Shown in pieces: positions 1 to 8,701 of a stretch of DNA of 64,000 nt (position 1 is its first letter; each line of letters opens with the position of its first letter). The notes below the pieces were generated by a model, which did no database searches, had not been told where the DNA came from, and saw only the letters and a program-made list of their open reading frames with translations. Origin of the DNA: Nesterenkonia lacusekhoensis (GTDB lineage Bacteria; Actinomycetota; Actinomycetes; Actinomycetales; Micrococcaceae); assembly GCF_017876395.1 (NCBI RefSeq), contig NZ_JAGINX010000001.1:992001-1056000 (forward strand), written 5' to 3'. A program made the translations under genes and the position numbers.

Positions 1-2573
1 GAGTCCTTGGTGGGACGGAACAGCCCGTCGCGCTGTTCGATCTCCTGGGAGAACCACTCGTGGTAGTCCTGCACCAGCAGCCGGTTGGTCCAGACGGCCA
101 TCGTGCCCAGGGCGAAGTTCGCCTCCGGTGCGGACTTCAGCTTCTCCAGAAGCTCGGAGTAGCCCTCGGCCAGCTCCTCATCATCGGGGTCCAGGTAGGT
201 CACGTAGGGCGTGCGGGTCAGGGCCAGGCCCGTGTTCCGGGGGCGGGAGGCCGAGCCGGAGCCGCCCCGGGCATGATGGAAGGCTGAGACGTTCGGCCAG
301 GCCGCGGCCAGCTCCTCGATGGTCTCAGTGGTCCCGGCGTCGGTTGAGCCGTCGTTGATGAGCAGCACGTGCATCCGCTCGAACATGCCGGAACGGCGCA
401 GCGAGGCGAAGGCCTTGTGCCGCAGGTGGTCACCGTTGTTGTAGATCGGCACCACCACGGCCAGTTCGAGGCCCAGACGTTCGGCCGTGCGGCTGAAGCG
501 TTCGCCCGCCGCCTCCATGTCCTCGCCCTCGGTCAGCTCGGCCGGGGTCCGCCGTCCGGCGCCGGCGGGGACCTCCGCCGCAGCCGAGCCCGGGCCGGCG
601 CGCCTGCCCCGGGCTCCCGAGGGTGGTGGGGGCAGAGTGGCCTTCTGAGCCGCTCCTCCGAAGATGACCTCGTCGAAGCTGCGTCGCACTCGCTTCGGTG
701 CGGCAGCAGGTGCGCGGCGGACTCCGATGTGGTCGCCGGCATAGATCACGGCGTCCTGAGCGGCCTCCCGAAGCCGCGACGCCGACTCCAGCAGGTCCCG
801 ACCAGGCCTCCACCAGGCGCTGCGCTCCAGTGCGAAGACTTCGGAGGAGCTGCCGCTGTGGTGGCGGTGGGCCAGGTGGTCCGTCTGCTCGGCCGTGCCG
901 AGCAGCTTGGTGACCACAGCGGCGTCCTGATAGGCGAAGGTGGTCAGCTGATCCAGGGCGTAGTTGGGCGAATAGTGCAGGTGGGCCGAGACCGGCAGCA
1001 GCATAGTGATCTGCTCCTGCTCGGGGTCCTCGGCGAGCTCCTCCCAGCTGAGCAGCTCCACCGGGATCGTCTGGGCCTCCATGGCCCCGCGCAGGGCATC
1101 GGTGATCTGCTCGGCCACTGCCACGACGCGCTCTTCGGGCTGATCGACCTGCAGCCCGGCCGCTGCGCAGAGTCGGCCCAGCGCATCGCGGGCGTGGTTG
1201 TCGCGGAAGACTTTGCGCAGCCCGTCGTTCTGGACGCGGCGCAGCTCCTCCAGGGTCAGGGTGTCCAGCGTCTTGGCGACGTCATCGGCGTCGTTGGCGA
1301 TGTAGACCTGCGGGTAGTAGGAGTTCATACCCTGGCTGTAGGTGGACAGGACCATGGTGCCGCAGGCCTGCAGATCCAACACCCGCTGCTCCACGGAGGT
1401 CTGGGAGGCAGGATCCGGGCTCACCGCAGCGGCGATGTCCACGCTGCGCAGCAGGGGCGCGAGGGCATCCTGCGCGCCTGACTCGCGCTGTGCCCCTGAC
1501 TCGCGCTGTGCCTCTGGCGCATTCTGCGCCTCGGACTGGATGGGGAGCTGCCGGAAGGTGGACAGCGCCTGGTCTGCGGGGATGTCCAGCGTGCCGTGCT
1601 CTGCGAAGAATGCGGCGGGGCGTTGGGCCGCGGCCAGGCCGGTGATGAGCGGCTGGGCATACTCGGCCACGTGCCCGGAGATCGGTTCAGCAGGAGAGCC
1701 GGCCAGCAGGACGAGGTCCGAAGCGGCGGGGCGGCTGTCGATGGGCGTGTGGGTCAGCGGGTTCACCGAGGCCGGCAGCACCTCCACGCTCTGGGTCTGC
1801 GGGCAGCGGGAGCGGTAGGCCTGCACCGATTCGGCGCGCGGAGTGGCGATGCGGTCACAGGCCGCTGCCAGATCGGCGAAGTGCTCGAAGGCCGCCGGCT
1901 CCGCCAGGGCGCTGAAGATCGTGGGCACAGCCGCGCGGCGGAAGGCAGGCAGCACTTCCTCGACAAGCGCCGGGTGGAGGGAACCTGCCTGACCCCAGCC
2001 CTCGGCGTCGGCGAAGGGAGCGGTGATCAGCAGCAGGTCCAGTCCGTGGACTCTCCGCCAGTTCTCCGGGGTGACCCGGAGCAGCTCAGCCTGGCCTGCG
2101 AAGCGCTTCCAGCCGGCGTCGTCGCCGATGACGCCGATGCGGAGCTCCAGCGGCGGATGCGAGATGCCCGGCCGGCCGGCCGGCAGATCCTGGCCCGATT
2201 CGAGCGCCTCGCCCACCAGGCGGGTGGGGGTCTGCACGGCGGGGGAGAGCTGCTGGTGGACGCTGAGCGAACGGAAGTCCTCCGGATCCAGCGAGCTCAG
2301 GGCCTTGCTGGAGAAGGAGCTGATCTGCTCAGCGAAGGTGCGCTGCTCGGCATAGGCCTGGGCCCGCTCCGTGTGGGCCTGGGCGACCTCCTGCCACGCC
2401 GCAGGAGTCCCGCCCCGCTCCGCCCGTGCCCCGGACAGTGCTCGGGCGGCCGCCCCGTGGGCTTCCTCCACGGTCTCCATCAGGTGGGAGTAGCCGCGCA
2501 GAGCGGCTGTGAGCGCGTCCTGCCTGGGTGTCTCATCCTCCGACGAGGAGCTGCTGCCGTCGATCCATCGCAC
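1..2573 (-). CDS. Two-part glycosyltransferase (CgeB-like region plus family 2 GT), 3' end outside window
   Basis: The minus strand is open from a GTG at 2573 to the window edge, about 857 codons. The first half resembles the CgeB/DUF3880 type of glycosyltransferase, with a Rossmann-like stretch that reads IGVIGDDAGWKRF. The second half starts a GT-A family 2 domain with VVVPIYNNGDHLR, LINDGSTD and the metal-binding TYLDPDDE motif. Such fusions usually build cell-wall teichoic acid or surface glycans; the acceptor cannot be told from the sequence. An 18-bp tandem repeat at 1476-1511 adds a second AQRESG unit between the domains. The gene is divergent from ffh, and about 84 bases separate the two starts. 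The GTG start is inferred because no in-frame ATG precedes the conserved part. The GT2 domain call is firm; the N-terminal family call is moderate. Confidence 0.8.
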   Translation of the reverse strand, partial: MRWIDGSSSSSEDETPRQDALTAALRGYSHLMETVEEAHGAAARALSGARAERGGTPAAWQEVAQAHTERAQAYAEQRTFAEQISSFSSKALSSLDPEDFRSLSVHQQLSPAVQTPTRLVGEALESGQDLPAGRPGISHPPLELRIGVIGDDAGWKRFAGQAELLRVTPENWRRVHGLDLLLITAPFADAEGWGQAGSLHPALVEEVLPAFRRAAVPTIFSALAEPAAFEHFADLAAACDRIATPRAESVQAYRSRCPQTQSVEVLPASVNPLTHTPIDSRPAASDLVLLAGSPAEPISGHVAEYAQPLITGLAAAQRPAAFFAEHGTLDIPADQALSTFRQLPIQSEAQNAPEAQRESGAQRESGAQDALAPLLRSVDIAAAVSPDPASQTSVEQRVLDLQACGTMVLSTYSQGMNSYYPQVYIANDADDVAKTLDTLTLEELRRVQNDGLRKVFRDNHARDALGRLCAAAGLQVDQPEERVVAVAEQITDALRGAMEAQTIPVELLSWEELAEDPEQEQITMLLPVSAHLHYSPNYALDQLTTFAYQDAAVVTKLLGTAEQTDHLAHRHHSGSSSEVFALERSAWWRPGRDLLESASRLREAAQDAVIYAGDHIGVRRAPAAAPKRVRRSFDEVIFGGAAQKATLPPPPSGARGRRAGPGSAAAEVPAGAGRRTPAELTEGEDMEAAGERFSRTAERLGLELAVVVPIYNNGDHLRHKAFASLRRSGMFERMHVLLINDGSTDAGTTETIEELAAAWPNVSAFHHARGGSGSASRPRNTGLALTRTPYVTYLDPDDEELAEGYSELLEKLKSAPEANFALGTMAVWTNRLLVQDYHEWFSQEIEQRDGLFRPTKD

Positions 2574-2657
2574 ATTGATACTCTAGACGCTTGAGACTCA
2601 CAGGGTCATGTGACCCTCCCGGATCATCCCGACCACAATCTGAGGAAACAGCGCGAC

Positions 2658-4277
2658 GTGTTCAACTCACTCTCCGATCGCCTGACAGCGACGTTCAAGA
2701 ATCTCCGCGGCAAGGGCCGGCTCAGCGAGGCTGACATCGACGGCACCGCACGCGAGATCCGCCGCGCGCTGCTCGACGCCGATGTGGCCGTGCCGGTGGT
2801 CCGCGAATTCATCGCCAAGATCAAGGCCCGCGCTCTGGGTGCCGAGGTCTCCGAGGCGCTGAATCCCGGACAGCAGGTCGTCAAGATCGTCAACGAGGAG
2901 CTCGTGGGCATCCTCGGCGGCGACACCCGTGAGCTGCGCCTGGCCAAGAACCCGCCGACGGTCATCATGCTGGCCGGTCTGCAGGGTGCCGGCAAGACCA
3001 CCCTGGCAGGCAAGCTTGCCGCCCATCTGAAGGGCAAGGGTCACACCCCGATCCTGGCTGCCTGCGACCTCCAGCGCCCCAATGCCGTCAACCAGCTGCA
3101 GGTCGGCGGTGAGCGGGCCGGCGTCCCCGTCTTCGCTCCTCACCCAGGCATCAGCTCTGAAGCAGAGACGCCCACCGGAGATCCGGTCCAGGTGGCCCGC
3201 GACGCCGTCAGCGAGGCGCGGTCCAAGCTGCACGACATCGTCATCATCGACACCGCCGGCCGTCTGGGCGTGGACCAGGAGCTGATGCGCCAGGCTGCGG
3301 ACATCAAGGCCGCCGTCGGGGCTCACGAGACGCTCTTCGTCATCGATTCGATGATCGGTCAGGACGCGGTCAACACCGCCCAGGCCTTCAACGAGGGCGT
3401 GGACTTCACCGGTGTGGTGCTGACCAAGCTCGACGGCGACGCCCGCGGCGGCGCTGCGCTCTCGGTGGCGCAGGTGACCGGCAAGCCGGTGATGTATGCC
3501 TCCACCGGTGAGGGGCTGAAGGACTTCGAGGTCTTCCACCCGGACCGCATGGCCCGCCGCATCCTGGATATGGGCGATGTGCTCTCGCTCATCGAGCAGG
3601 CCGAACAGAGCTGGGACAAGGCCGAGGCCGCCAAGATGGCCCAGAAGTTCGCCGATCAGGAGGACTTCACCCTCGAGGACTTCCGGTCCCAGATGCAGCA
3701 GCTCAAGAAGATGGGCTCCATGAAGAAGCTGCTGGGCATGATGCCCGGCGCTCAGGGGATGCGCCAGCAGCTGGACCAGTTCGACGACTCCTCAGTGGAC
3801 CGGATCGAGGCGATCATCAACTCGATGACCCCGCATGAGCGGGTGGCGCCGAAGATCATCAACGGGTCCCGCCGTGCCCGCATCGCCAAAGGCTCCGGTG
3901 TCCACGTCTCTGAGGTGAACCAGCTGCTGGAGCGCTTCGGCCAGGCTCAGAAGATGATGAAGAAGATGGCCGGCGGCGGCGGAATGCCCGGCGGGATGCC
4001 CGGCATGCCCGGAGGCGGAGCAGGAATGCCGGGGATGGGCGGTATGCCCGGAGGCGCACCCGGGGGCAAGAAGAAGGCCAAGCAGGTGTCCAAGGGGAAG
4101 AAGAAGGGCAAGTCCGGAAACCCGGCGAAGGCGGCGCAGCAGGCCCGCGAGGCCGAGCAGCGCCGTGCCCAGGCCGCCGAGAAGCGGATGGACGGCTCCA
4201 GCTTCGGAGGCGACGCGCAGGACTTCGACCCCTCGAACCTGAACCTCCCGAAGGGCTTCGAGAAGTACCTGAAGTGA
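2658..4277 (+). CDS. ffh: Signal recognition particle protein Ffh
   Basis: GTPase subunit of the signal recognition particle. It binds signal sequences and SRP RNA and hands ribosomes to FtsY. The N domain starts VFNSLSDRLTATFKNLRGKG. The G domain has the P-loop GLQGAGKTT, the IIDTAGRLG box and the TKLDGDARGG motif. The M domain carries the RNA-binding helix SRRARIAKGSG, followed by a Met/Gly-rich and then Lys-rich tail. I chose GTG at 2658 (539 aa) because this is the conserved Ffh N-terminus and a GAGGA lies 11 bases upstream. An in-frame upstream start at 2610 would add 16 unconserved residues. It heads the rpsP-trmD-rplS block; 210 bases separate it from rpsP. Confidence 0.97.
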   Translation: MFNSLSDRLTATFKNLRGKGRLSEADIDGTAREIRRALLDADVAVPVVREFIAKIKARALGAEVSEALNPGQQVVKIVNEELVGILGGDTRELRLAKNPPTVIMLAGLQGAGKTTLAGKLAAHLKGKGHTPILAACDLQRPNAVNQLQVGGERAGVPVFAPHPGISSEAETPTGDPVQVARDAVSEARSKLHDIVIIDTAGRLGVDQELMRQAADIKAAVGAHETLFVIDSMIGQDAVNTAQAFNEGVDFTGVVLTKLDGDARGGAALSVAQVTGKPVMYASTGEGLKDFEVFHPDRMARRILDMGDVLSLIEQAEQSWDKAEAAKMAQKFADQEDFTLEDFRSQMQQLKKMGSMKKLLGMMPGAQGMRQQLDQFDDSSVDRIEAIINSMTPHERVAPKIINGSRRARIAKGSGVHVSEVNQLLERFGQAQKMMKKMAGGGGMPGGMPGMPGGGAGMPGMGGMPGGAPGGKKKAKQVSKGKKKGKSGNPAKAAQQAREAEQRRAQAAEKRMDGSSFGGDAQDFDPSNLNLPKGFEKYLK

Positions 4278-4487
4278 CGTGAGCGCAGCGCGACCGCGGG
4301 TGGGCCTGTCGGAATCGCGCTCAGCTCCGACTTATGACAAAATCAGTACGTACTTTGCTCAGCGTCCGGGGCACCCTCTACTCCCTCGACGCTGACCAAC
4401 GTTCTGGCGCAGGACGCTGGCTGTTTGCATACCCCACGCAGACCAGGTCCCCGGCGCACCCCAAGACATACAGGAGTAACCACACAA

Positions 4488-4913
4488 GTGGCAGTCAAGA
4501 TTCGTCTGAAGCGCATGGGCAAGATCCGTGCACCCCACTACCGCGTCGTCGTCATGGACTCCAAGGCCAAGCGTGACGGTGCTGCGATCGAGCAGATCGG
4601 CAAGTACCACCCCACTGAGGAGCCCTCGCTCATCGACATCGAGTCGGAGCGCGCTCAGTACTGGCTCTCCGTCGGTGCTCAGCCGACCGAGCAGGTGCTG
4701 GCTCTGCTCAAGGTGACCGGCGACTGGCAGAAGTTCAAGGGCATCGAGGGCGCCGAGGGCTCCTTGAAGACCAAGGCCGCCAAGGAGGAGTACGTCGCTC
4801 CGTCCAAGGGCTCGGTCGTCGTCGAGAAGTCCGAGGCTCCTGCTGAGCAGGCCGAAGAGGCTCCGGCAGAGGAGGCAGCTTCTGAGGAAGCCGCTGAGGA
4901 GAAGGCCGAGTAA
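4488..4913 (+). CDS. rpsP: 30S ribosomal protein S16
   Basis: Small-subunit protein S16. The protein starts [20 protein letters not shown], the standard S16 N-terminus, so GTG at 4488 is the start, with AGGAG about 11 bases upstream. At 141 aa it is longer than the usual 80-90. The extra C-terminal part is Ala/Glu-rich and very acidic, as is common in actinobacterial S16. The 210 bases before it hold the leader and probably a promoter, but no hexamers stood out. It is followed after 2 bases by khpA, so the two are probably translationally coupled. Confidence 0.97.
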   Translation: MAVKIRLKRMGKIRAPHYRVVVMDSKAKRDGAAIEQIGKYHPTEEPSLIDIESERAQYWLSVGAQPTEQVLALLKVTGDWQKFKGIEGAEGSLKTKAAKEEYVAPSKGSVVVEKSEAPAEQAEEAPAEEAASEEAAEEKAE

Positions 4914-4915
4914 TC

Positions 4916-5170
4916 ATGGTTGCTGACGCAGTGCTCACCGACGCCCTGGAACATCTGGTCCGCGGCATTGTGGACTCCCCGGATGACGTGGACGTCCGCC
5001 GCAGGAGCGGTCGGCGCCACGACGTCCTCCAGGTGCGTGTGCACCCTGAGGATCTCGGCCGCGTGATCGGCCGTGCCGGGCGCACCGCCAAGGCACTGCG
5101 CACTGTGGTCACCGCCCTGCCGGGAGGCGAGAACGTCCGGGTCGACGTCGTCGACACCGATCGCCGCTGA
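4916..5170 (+). CDS. khpA: KH-domain RNA-binding protein KhpA
   Basis: An 84-aa single KH-domain protein of the KhpA/YlqC family. The signature GxxG loop is seen as GRAG inside DLGRVIGRAGRTAKALRTV. In Gram-positive bacteria KhpA pairs with KhpB/EloR and binds many transcripts, with effects on cell division and elongation. Its place between rpsP and rimM is the conserved one, which supports the call. ATG at 4916 follows the rpsP stop by 2 bases. Confidence 0.93.
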   Translation: MVADAVLTDALEHLVRGIVDSPDDVDVRRRSGRRHDVLQVRVHPEDLGRVIGRAGRTAKALRTVVTALPGGENVRVDVVDTDRR

Positions 5171-5183
5171 CCGGTCACCCGCT

Positions 5184-5756
5184 GTGACCACACATCACCC
5201 ATCCGCGGACGACCCGCAGGCGCCATCCTCCGAGATGGACCGCCTGCGGGTCGCTCGCGTCGGCAAGCCTCACGGCGTCCGCGGCGAGGTCACCGTTCAG
5301 CTTTTCACCGACGACCCGGGCCGACGGCTGGCTCCGGGCGCCGTGCTGCTGCGTGAGCCCGGCAAGGACACCGCCGACCGCAGCACCCGGGTGCTGACCG
5401 TCGCCGCGCAGCGCTGGAACAAGAACATCTGCCTGCTGGGCTTCGAGGAGATCCGGGACCGCACGGCGGCCGAGAACCTCCGCGGCTCTGTGCTCTTCGT
5501 GGAGCTGGCCGCAGAGCCCGAGGACGACGGTGATGAGTGGTACAGCCACGAACTTGAGGGCCTGCGCTGCCTCAATCCTGCAGGAGAGACCCTCGGCACC
5601 GTCCGCGAACTGATTACCGGACCGGCCCAGGACCTCCTGGCGGTCGTGACCGCTGACCACGACGAGGTCCTGGTTCCCTTTGTGGAGGAGCTCGTCCCTG
5701 AGATCGACGTGGAGGCCGGGGTCATCCGTCTGGACCCGCCTCACGGACTCTTCTGA
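5184..5756 (+). CDS. rimM: Ribosome maturation factor RimM
   Basis: RimM helps 30S maturation, binding S19 and the 16S 3' domain. The N-terminal RimM fold reads [17 protein letters not shown]. The PRC-barrel half has [13 protein letters not shown] and [15 protein letters not shown] at 5184 gives 190 aa. ATG at 5235 gives 173 aa and begins right at the conserved part, so it is a real alternative. The gene sits between khpA and trmD, the classical order. It ends 10 bases before trmD, with GAGGAGG in between serving as the trmD ribosome-binding site. Confidence 0.95.
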   Translation: MTTHHPSADDPQAPSSEMDRLRVARVGKPHGVRGEVTVQLFTDDPGRRLAPGAVLLREPGKDTADRSTRVLTVAAQRWNKNICLLGFEEIRDRTAAENLRGSVLFVELAAEPEDDGDEWYSHELEGLRCLNPAGETLGTVRELITGPAQDLLAVVTADHDEVLVPFVEELVPEIDVEAGVIRLDPPHGLF

Positions 5757-5766
5757 GGAGGACGCA

Positions 5767-6579
5767 GTGCGCATCGACCTCCTCTCTATCTTCCCTGAGT
5801 TCTTCGACGTCCTGGACCTCTCGCTGATCGGCCGAGCCCAGCAGGACGGCCTGCTGGAGATCAACCGCATCCAGCCCCGAGACTTCACCACCGATCGGCA
5901 TCGGACCGTGGACAGCCCGCCCGCCGGCGGCGGCGCCGGGATGGTCATGAAGCCTGAGCCCATCGCCCAAGCCCTGGAACATGTGCTGGACTCCTCAGCA
6001 GGACCCGGCGCGGGAGAGATCGACCGGTCTGAGTCCGGCCTGTCTGAGTCCGGCCCGTCGGAGTCCGGCCCGTCAGAATCGGGAGCGCAGGAGCGCCCCG
6101 TGCTGATCATCCCCACCCCATCGGGCGAGCTGTTCACGCAGCGTGCCGCTGAGGAACTCGCCCACCGGCAGCATCTGGTCTTCGCCGCGGGGCGCTTCGA
6201 AGGGATCGACCAGCGGGTCACCGAATGGGCCCAGGAGCACTTCGAGGTCCGCCCGATGAGCATCGGTGACTATGTGCTCAACGGGGGAGAGGCCGCTGTG
6301 GTGGTGATGGTCGAGGCCATCACTCGTCTGGTGCCCGGGGTGATCGGCAACCCCGAATCTCTGGATGAGGAGTCCCACGCCGGCGACGGGCTGCTGGAGT
6401 ATCCCGTCTACACCAAGCCGGCTCAGTGGCGCGGTCACGAGATTCCCCAAGTCCTGCTCTCGGGCGACCATGGGAAGATTGCGGCCTGGCGACGCGAGCA
6501 GCAGGAGCTGCGCACCAGAAAGGGTCGTCCGGACATCTGGGCGCGCTATGTGGTCGCGCAGGAGCGTGAATCCAGGTAG
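5767..6579 (+). CDS. trmD: tRNA (guanine-N1)-methyltransferase TrmD
   Basis: TrmD methylates G37 at N1 in tRNAs that read CNN and some GNN codons, using SAM, and so prevents +1 frameshifts. The start [16 protein letters not shown] is the family N-terminus. The trefoil-knot motifs appear as [27 protein letters not shown] and [13 protein letters not shown]. At 270 aa it is slightly longer than usual. The surplus is a linker at residues 88-107 made of four SESG-type units encoded by a 15-bp tandem repeat. GTG at 5767 follows a strong GAGGAGG. The gene ends with TAG, so amber is a genuine stop in this genome. Confidence 0.97.
   Translation: MRIDLLSIFPEFFDVLDLSLIGRAQQDGLLEINRIQPRDFTTDRHRTVDSPPAGGGAGMVMKPEPIAQALEHVLDSSAGPGAGEIDRSESGLSESGPSESGPSESGAQERPVLIIPTPSGELFTQRAAEELAHRQHLVFAAGRFEGIDQRVTEWAQEHFEVRPMSIGDYVLNGGEAAVVVMVEAITRLVPGVIGNPESLDEESHAGDGLLEYPVYTKPAQWRGHEIPQVLLSGDHGKIAAWRREQQELRTRKGRPDIWARYVVAQERESR
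6028..6087 (+). repeat. Four 15-bp in-frame tandem units inside trmD
   Basis: Units at 6028, 6043, 6058 and 6073 each encode SESG plus L, P, P or A. The first is TCTGAGTCCGGCCTG; later units differ by one to five bases. The repeat falls in a linker ahead of the SAM-binding knot, so it should be tolerated. Expansion by slippage is the likely origin. Confidence 0.9.
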
Positions 6580-6771
6580 GATAGATCTCTGTGCCTGCTG
6601 GGCGCCGGCTCTGCCATGGGGGAGAGGCGTCAACAGTCAGGCCCCGGGCTCCGGCACTCCGCCGAACCCGGATTCCCAAGACTGAAGACCAGCGCCGCAC
6701 TGCTTCTGCAGGCGGCCCGGGTCCCTGACATCAGGGAGCTGACCTGTGGCAGATCCCTGGAGGAGAGAGCT

Positions 6772-7167
6772 ATGCATAAGCTTGACTTCGTCGACGCAGC
6801 CAGCCTGCGGGACGACATCCCGGAGTTCGCCCCCGGCGACACCGTCAACGTGCACGTGAACATCGTCGAGGGTAAGACCACTCGTGTCCAGGTGTTCAAG
6901 GGCTACGTGATCGGTCGTCAGGGCCGCGGCATCGGTGAGACCTTCACCGTCCGCAAGGTCTCCTTCGGTGTCGGTGTGGAGCGCACCTTCCCGGTGCACA
7001 CCCCGATCATCGAGAAGATCGAGGTCGCCGCCCGCGGTGACGTGCGTCGCGCCAAGCTGTACTACATGCGTGACCGTCACGGTAAGGCTGCTCGCATCCC
7101 CGAGAAGCGCGAGTCCGCCATCGCCCGTCAGCAGGGTGAGGACGTCGAGGCAGTCACCGAGGCGTGA
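6772..7167 (+). CDS. rplS: 50S ribosomal protein L19
   Basis: Large-subunit protein L19, at the 30S-50S interface. The 131-aa product has the conserved [53 protein letters not shown] and [18 protein letters not shown] segments (given here in part). ATG at 6772 follows AGGAGAG. The 192-base leader after trmD contains a small hairpin, CCCTGA-CA-TCAGGG at 6723-6736. No known L19 leader RNA was recognised there. A very strong hairpin just downstream ends the transcript. Confidence 0.97.
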   Translation: MHKLDFVDAASLRDDIPEFAPGDTVNVHVNIVEGKTTRVQVFKGYVIGRQGRGIGETFTVRKVSFGVGVERTFPVHTPIIEKIEVAARGDVRRAKLYYMRDRHGKAARIPEKRESAIARQQGEDVEAVTEA

Positions 7168-7206
7168 GCCTCGTCTGACGCATCATGCGCTGACATCATT
7201 CGCTGA

Positions 7207-7926
7207 ATGAACTCTCAGAAGAGCCCCGGGCCTGAAGCCTCCGAGCTTCCGGCCCGGGGCTCTTGCCGTGCGGCTGGGCGGCGGCTGAAGCTGCGTCACC
7301 TGCTCGGCGTCGTCGTGATTCTGGCCCTGCTGGCCACCGTGCTGCTGCGCAGCTTCGTGATCGATGTCTACACGGTCAGCCAGGATTCGATGTACCCCAC
7401 CCTCGACGACGGGGAACGGATCCTGGTCGAGAAGGGGTACCCCCATGAGGAGGGGGCTCAGCGTGGGGACCTCATCCTCTTCGACGGGACCGGCTCCTTC
7501 GCTCCCTATGAGGGCCAGTCCGGGGTCATGGCTCAGACGCTGGAGCAGATCGGCCACTGGTTCGGGATTGGTTCCCCTCCGGACACCTATGTCAAACGGG
7601 TGATCGCCGTGGGAGGCGACACCGTGGCCTGCTGTGATGATCAGGGACGGGTGACCGTCAACGGTGAACCCACCGAGGAGCCTTACCTGGCCACCCCGCC
7701 CTCGGCGGAGACGCCGGCCTCCGAGACCTCCTTCGAGTCTGTGGTCCCTCCGGGCAGGGTGTGGGTGATGGGCGATCACCGCGAGGTCTCGATCGATTCC
7801 CGTGCCCTCTTGGGAGCACCCGGCGGGGGTATGATCAGCGAAGATCGCATCATCGGACGAGCCACCGATGTCTTCTGGCCTTGGGATGACCGTCGCCGGC
7901 TCGAGAACGGAGAGATCGATGGCTGA
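7207..7926 (+). CDS. lepB: Signal peptidase I (first paralogue)
   Basis: Membrane serine protease that removes signal peptides from exported proteins. One N-terminal membrane helix (HLLGVVVILALLATVLLRSF) is followed by the catalytic Ser in SQDSMYPTL and the catalytic Lys in YVKRVIAVGGDTV. The C-terminal box GDHREVSIDSRALL is also present. The 239-aa start at ATG 7207 gives a basic N-terminus but places the rplS terminator within codons 5-20. A GTG at 7315 would leave only the membrane helix and is less likely. The gene overlaps the next lepB by 8 bases, so both are probably made together. The start is uncertain; the function is firm. Confidence 0.92.
   Translation: MNSQKSPGPEASELPARGSCRAAGRRLKLRHLLGVVVILALLATVLLRSFVIDVYTVSQDSMYPTLDDGERILVEKGYPHEEGAQRGDLILFDGTGSFAPYEGQSGVMAQTLEQIGHWFGIGSPPDTYVKRVIAVGGDTVACCDDQGRVTVNGEPTEEPYLATPPSAETPASETSFESVVPPGRVWVMGDHREVSIDSRALLGAPGGGMISEDRIIGRATDVFWPWDDRRRLENGEIDG
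7219..7264 (+). terminator. Strong hairpin terminator after rplS, overlapping the lepB start
   Basis: AAGAGCCCCGGGCC at 7219-7232 pairs perfectly with GGCCCGGGGCTCTT at 7251-7264. One mismatch further in, GAAGC/GCTTC extends the helix. The run of T is only two bases. It lies 52 bases after the rplS stop and inside the first 20 codons of the only ATG-initiated lepB frame. Confidence 0.8.
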
Positions 7927-8692
7927 GAGCGACGAGGAGCCGCAGACCCGTCGGCAGCGCCGGGAGGCCTCTGGGCGGCGGCGTACTCTGAAGGAACGCA
8001 GCCCGCTGCTGTCCTTCGTGACGGAGTGCGCCATCGTGATCGTGCTGGCCATCGTCATCTCCTTCGTGGTGAAGACCTTCTTTCTGCGCGCGTTCTTCAT
8101 CCCTTCTGAGTCCATGGAGCAGACGCTGCAGGTGGATGACCGGATCGTGGTCAATCTGCTGGCCCCCGGCGTCATGGACATCGACCGTGGCGACGTGGTG
8201 GTCTTCGAAGACACCCGAGAGTGGTGGGGCAGCGGCTCGGAACCTGAGACCAACGCCTTCCAGGACGCCATGACCTTCGTGGGCCTGATGCCCGACACCT
8301 CCTCTCACTATGTGGTCAAGCGAGTGGTCGGCATGGAGGGCGACCATGTGGAGTGCTGCGACGATCAGGGGCGGATCCTGGTCAACGGCGAACCCATCGA
8401 TGAGCCCTATCTCTTCCCCGGAGACGCTCCCAGCGCCGCAGAGTTCGACGTGACCGTCCCCGAGGACTCCGTCTGGCTGCTCGGTGATCACCGCAGCGCC
8501 TCGGCCGACTCCCGCGCCCACACCGAGGATCCGGATATGGGCGCTGTGCCCGTCGATGACATCATCGGTCGTTCCGCGGCGGTCATCTGGCCCTGGCAGA
8601 ACTGGTCCGGCGGCGGATCCGACCGGGAGCCCTTCGAACAGGTGCCCGACGAGCCTCCGGCTGAAGATCAGACCGACGCCGAGGACGGATGA
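7919..8692 (+). CDS. lepB: Signal peptidase I (second paralogue)
   Basis: A second type I signal peptidase, 257 aa. The basic N-terminus RRQRREASGRRR is followed by a membrane helix (CAIVIVLAIVISFVVKTFF). The catalytic Ser is in IPSESMEQTL and the Lys in YVVKRVVGMEGDHV, with the closing box GDHRSASADSRAH. ATG at 7919 overlaps the end of the first lepB (ATGGCTGA) and lies after GGAG. Both paralogues share a CCDDQGR-VNGEP segment, which points to a tandem duplication. An acidic tail ends the protein. rnhB follows after 9 bases. Confidence 0.95.
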   Translation: MAESDEEPQTRRQRREASGRRRTLKERSPLLSFVTECAIVIVLAIVISFVVKTFFLRAFFIPSESMEQTLQVDDRIVVNLLAPGVMDIDRGDVVVFEDTREWWGSGSEPETNAFQDAMTFVGLMPDTSSHYVVKRVVGMEGDHVECCDDQGRILVNGEPIDEPYLFPGDAPSAAEFDVTVPEDSVWLLGDHRSASADSRAHTEDPDMGAVPVDDIIGRSAAVIWPWQNWSGGGSDREPFEQVPDEPPAEDQTDAEDG

Positions 8693-8701
8693 CCCTGGTC
8701 C

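Noticed and set aside
369-2594. Long open plus-strand frames at 369-1481 and 1596-2594
   Set aside because: They are antisense to the glycosyltransferase, whose minus-strand translation shows clear GT2 motifs, and they lack any recognisable domain.
2667-3539. 290-codon minus-strand frame inside ffh
   Set aside because: Shadow of the Ffh G domain.
4278-4487. TGAGCGC at 4280 and GCGCTCA at 4317 as an ffh terminator
   Set aside because: Seven-base arms with a 30-base loop and no T run; too weak to list as a feature.
6580-6771. L19 leader RNA upstream of rplS
   Set aside because: Only a six-base hairpin was seen and no known ribosomal leader motif could be recognised.
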